A stretch of DNA of 23,880 nt from an uncultured Bacilli bacterium (GTDB lineage Bacteria > Bacillota_I > Bacilli_A > RF39 > UBA660), in contig CAKOMU010000015.1 of the NCBI GenBank assembly GCA_934096755.1, positions 1-23,880 of the forward strand, read 5' to 3'. Numbering within the stretch: position 1 is the first letter of the stretch; each line of letters opens with the position of its first letter. Position numbers and translations under genes: made by a program. The notes beneath the pieces were generated by a model. The model made no database searches and was not told where the DNA came from. It saw only the letters and a list, made by a program, of their open reading frames with translations. Shown piece by piece: positions 22,020 through 23,880 of the stretch.

Positions 22020-23822
22020 ATGGATAAAATAATAAATATTGCAGTCGTTGCTCACGTTGATGCTGGTAAATCGACTTTAGTTGATGGCTTATTGCGTCAA
22101 AGTGGTGTATTTAGAGAAAATGAAGAACTAGTAGATTGTGTCATGGATAGTGGGGATATCGAAAAAGAAAGAGGTATCACTATTACAGCCAAAAACTGTG
22201 CTATCAAATATAAAGATTATAAAATAAATATAGTTGATACTCCAGGTCATGCTGACTTTTCTAGTGAAATTGAAAGAGTTATCAAAACCGTTGATACCGT
22301 TATTCTTTTAGTTGATTCAGCCGAAGGCCCAATGCCCCAAACACGTTTTGTGTTGAAAGAAGCATTACAAAACAATTTAAAACCAATCCTATTTATCAAT
22401 AAAATAGATAAAAAAGATCAAAGAGCTGAAGAAGTAGTGGATATGACATTTAATTTATTTATGGAATTAGGTGCCACTGATGAACAACTTGACTTTCCTA
22501 TTCTATATGGTAGTGCTAGAAGTGGCTATGCTATTTATAATATGGGGGATGAAGGCGTTGATTTAACACCGCTTTTTGAAACCATTATTAACAGTACAAA
22601 ACCATTTACGGGAAATGAAAGTGATCCATTACAATTACAAATTAGTCAATTAGATTATGACGATTACATTGGTCGTTTAGGTATTGGTCGTATAAATAAA
22701 GGTAAAATTAAAACGGGAGAAACTGTTGCTTTAGCTACGAATGATGGCCGTACAGAAAGTTTTAGAGTTACAAAATTGTTTGTCAATGAAGGAATTAAAA
22801 GAGTAGAAGTCACTACTGCTTATTTTGGTGACATAGTTACAGTTGCTGGATGCAGTGATGTATCTATTGGGGATACTATTTGTCAAAAAGACCACATTGA
22901 TCCATTACCAAAAATTATAATTGAAGAACCAACACTATCGATGAACTTTTTAGTTAATAATTCTCCTTTTGCTGGGCAAAGTGGTAAATTCTTAACTAGT
23001 AGACATCTAAAAGACCGTCTTGAAAAAGAACTAGAAACTAATGTTGGTTTAAAAGTAGAACCACTAGCTGGTGCTGATGGTTTTAAAGTTAGTGGCCGTG
23101 GAGAACTACATCTATCTATTTTGCTTGAAAATATGCGTAGAGAAGGTTATGAATTATCAGTTTCCAAACCAGAAGTAATTTTTAGAGAAATCGATGGCAA
23201 AAAAGAAGAACCATATGAAAAAGTCATTGTCAATGTTCCTAATGATTATGCTGGTACAGTTATTAATTCACTAAATGAAAGAAAAGGAATTATGCAAAGT
23301 GTAGCTCCAGGTGAAGTTGGTTATCAAAAAATAGAATATTTAGTTCCAACTAGAGGCTTAATTGGTTATCGTGGTTCATTTATTACAGAAACTAAAGGCG
23401 AAGGTATTATGGTCCGTTCTTTTGATTCTTATGGCCCTTATGCAGGTCCAATCAGCGGACGTAAAAACGGTGTTCTTGTTTCGATGGCTAATGGTACTAC
23501 TTTTGGTTATTCATTATTTAATTTAAGTAGTAGAGGTACGATGATTGTTGATCCTTCTACCGATGTATATGTTGGTATGATTATTGGTATTTGTAATAAA
23601 GAAGGGGATTTAGATGTTAATCCTTGTAAGAACAAAGAACTTACAAATACTCGTAGTTCTCATGCTGATGAAGCTATTGTTTTAAATAAAGCAAAAAAGT
23701 TTACATTAGAAGAAGCTTTAGAATTTATTGAAGATGATGAATATATTGAAATTACACCAACAGAAATAAGATTACGTAAAAAATATTTAGACCCTAAAGA
23801 AAGATATCGTAAAGGACGTTAA
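22020..23822 (+). CDS. typA: Translational GTPase TypA/BipA
   Basis: A 600-aa ribosome-associated GTPase of the EF-G-like family, implicated in 50S assembly and in stress and low-temperature growth. The G domain has G1 AHVDAGKST, a switch I RGITI, G3 DTPGHADF and G4 NKIDKKD. Then come domain II (about 205-295), EF-G-like domains III and V (VKVEPLAGADGFKVSGRGELHL, and TRGLIGYRGSF with ETKGEG), and the BipA-specific C-terminal domain (NELTNTRSSHADEA region, EALEFIEDDE, EITPTEIRLRK). Its length is close to the family's usual 610. SD GGGTGA lies before the ATG. It is a single-gene unit with its own promoter and a terminator that begins in its last codons. Confidence 0.98.
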   Translation: MDKIINIAVVAHVDAGKSTLVDGLLRQSGVFRENEELVDCVMDSGDIEKERGITITAKNCAIKYKDYKINIVDTPGHADFSSEIERVIKTVDTVILLVDSAEGPMPQTRFVLKEALQNNLKPILFINKIDKKDQRAEEVVDMTFNLFMELGATDEQLDFPILYGSARSGYAIYNMGDEGVDLTPLFETIINSTKPFTGNESDPLQLQISQLDYDDYIGRLGIGRINKGKIKTGETVALATNDGRTESFRVTKLFVNEGIKRVEVTTAYFGDIVTVAGCSDVSIGDTICQKDHIDPLPKIIIEEPTLSMNFLVNNSPFAGQSGKFLTSRHLKDRLEKELETNVGLKVEPLAGADGFKVSGRGELHLSILLENMRREGYELSVSKPEVIFREIDGKKEEPYEKVIVNVPNDYAGTVINSLNERKGIMQSVAPGEVGYQKIEYLVPTRGLIGYRGSFITETKGEGIMVRSFDSYGPYAGPISGRKNGVLVSMANGTTFGYSLFNLSSRGTMIVDPSTDVYVGMIIGICNKEGDLDVNPCKNKELTNTRSSHADEAIVLNKAKKFTLEEALEFIEDDEYIEITPTEIRLRKKYLDPKERYRKGR

Positions 23823-23838
23823 ATTGGTCCTTTTTTTT
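23811..23838 (+). terminator. Intrinsic terminator overlapping the typA end
   Basis: AAAGGAC (23811-23817) pairs with GTCCTTT (23827-23833), followed by T. The loop holds the stop codon. The last 42 bases of the window show nothing further. Confidence 0.88.
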
Positions 23839-23880
23839 ATTGATTTATTGTGTTTAAATTAAATTAAGGTGAAATAATAC

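Overview
The window is AT-rich, densely packed low-GC Gram-positive DNA, most likely from an uncultured gut-type Bacilli/Mollicutes-like lineage. The evidence is a SUF cluster ending in sufB, a serS T-box leader, SpoVS, a PerR-like regulator next to rubrerythrin, strong SD sequences with TTGNNN/TATAAT promoters, many U-tailed intrinsic terminators, and extensive surface and membrane genes. TGA is used as a stop (genes ending at 3864 and 14218), so this is genetic code 11 and not the Mycoplasma code. The exact genus cannot be read from the sequence.

Layout. 1-1000: 3' part of sufB, followed by a start-less remnant of a sortase-anchored protein. 1217-3278: a promoter with an embedded palindrome, a short leader, and a MATE exporter fused to a cytidylate-kinase-like domain. 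3337-5171: a small membrane protein, spoVS, then a PerR-like gene (with a palindromic operator over its start point) overlapping rubrerythrin. 5245-6486: an anchored polysaccharide deacetylase, convergent with an XRE regulator (6516-6944).

7150-14781 is the most distinctive block. It is a six-gene operon, divergent from the XRE gene: an SPFH/SHOCT protein, a double zinc-ribbon membrane protein, a zinc-ribbon/Asn-rich/Yip1-like membrane protein, a small membrane protein, a 908-aa zinc-ribbon/TM/thrombospondin-3/VWA/papain-like protein, and a membrane protein with a C-terminal zinc ribbon. It resembles the B. subtilis ydjG-ydjI type of envelope-associated SPFH and zinc-ribbon genes. Here it has gained an extracellular adhesion or protease-like arm, and no PspA is visible. 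The XRE gene and three AAATAG(C/T)G sites between the two divergent promoters suggest local control.

14789-18626 is housekeeping: a T-box (Ser, UCU specifier), serS, an unknown gene, an inverted repeat and miaB. A GNAT gene is convergent with miaB. 19187-19874 carries seven tRNAs in two transcription units (Val-Thr-Tyr-Gln-Lys and Arg-Pro). The window ends with an unknown small gene, a frameshifted HD-domain hydrolase, a membrane-anchored CPWC thioredoxin-like protein and typA/bipA.

The most notable structural observation outside genes is that the MATE-fusion and miaB promoters share a nearly identical 29-bp -35/spacer/-10 block. Its spacer holds a palindrome whose outermost base pair changes in a compensatory way. 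No CRISPR array, IS element, phage gene or rRNA gene was seen.
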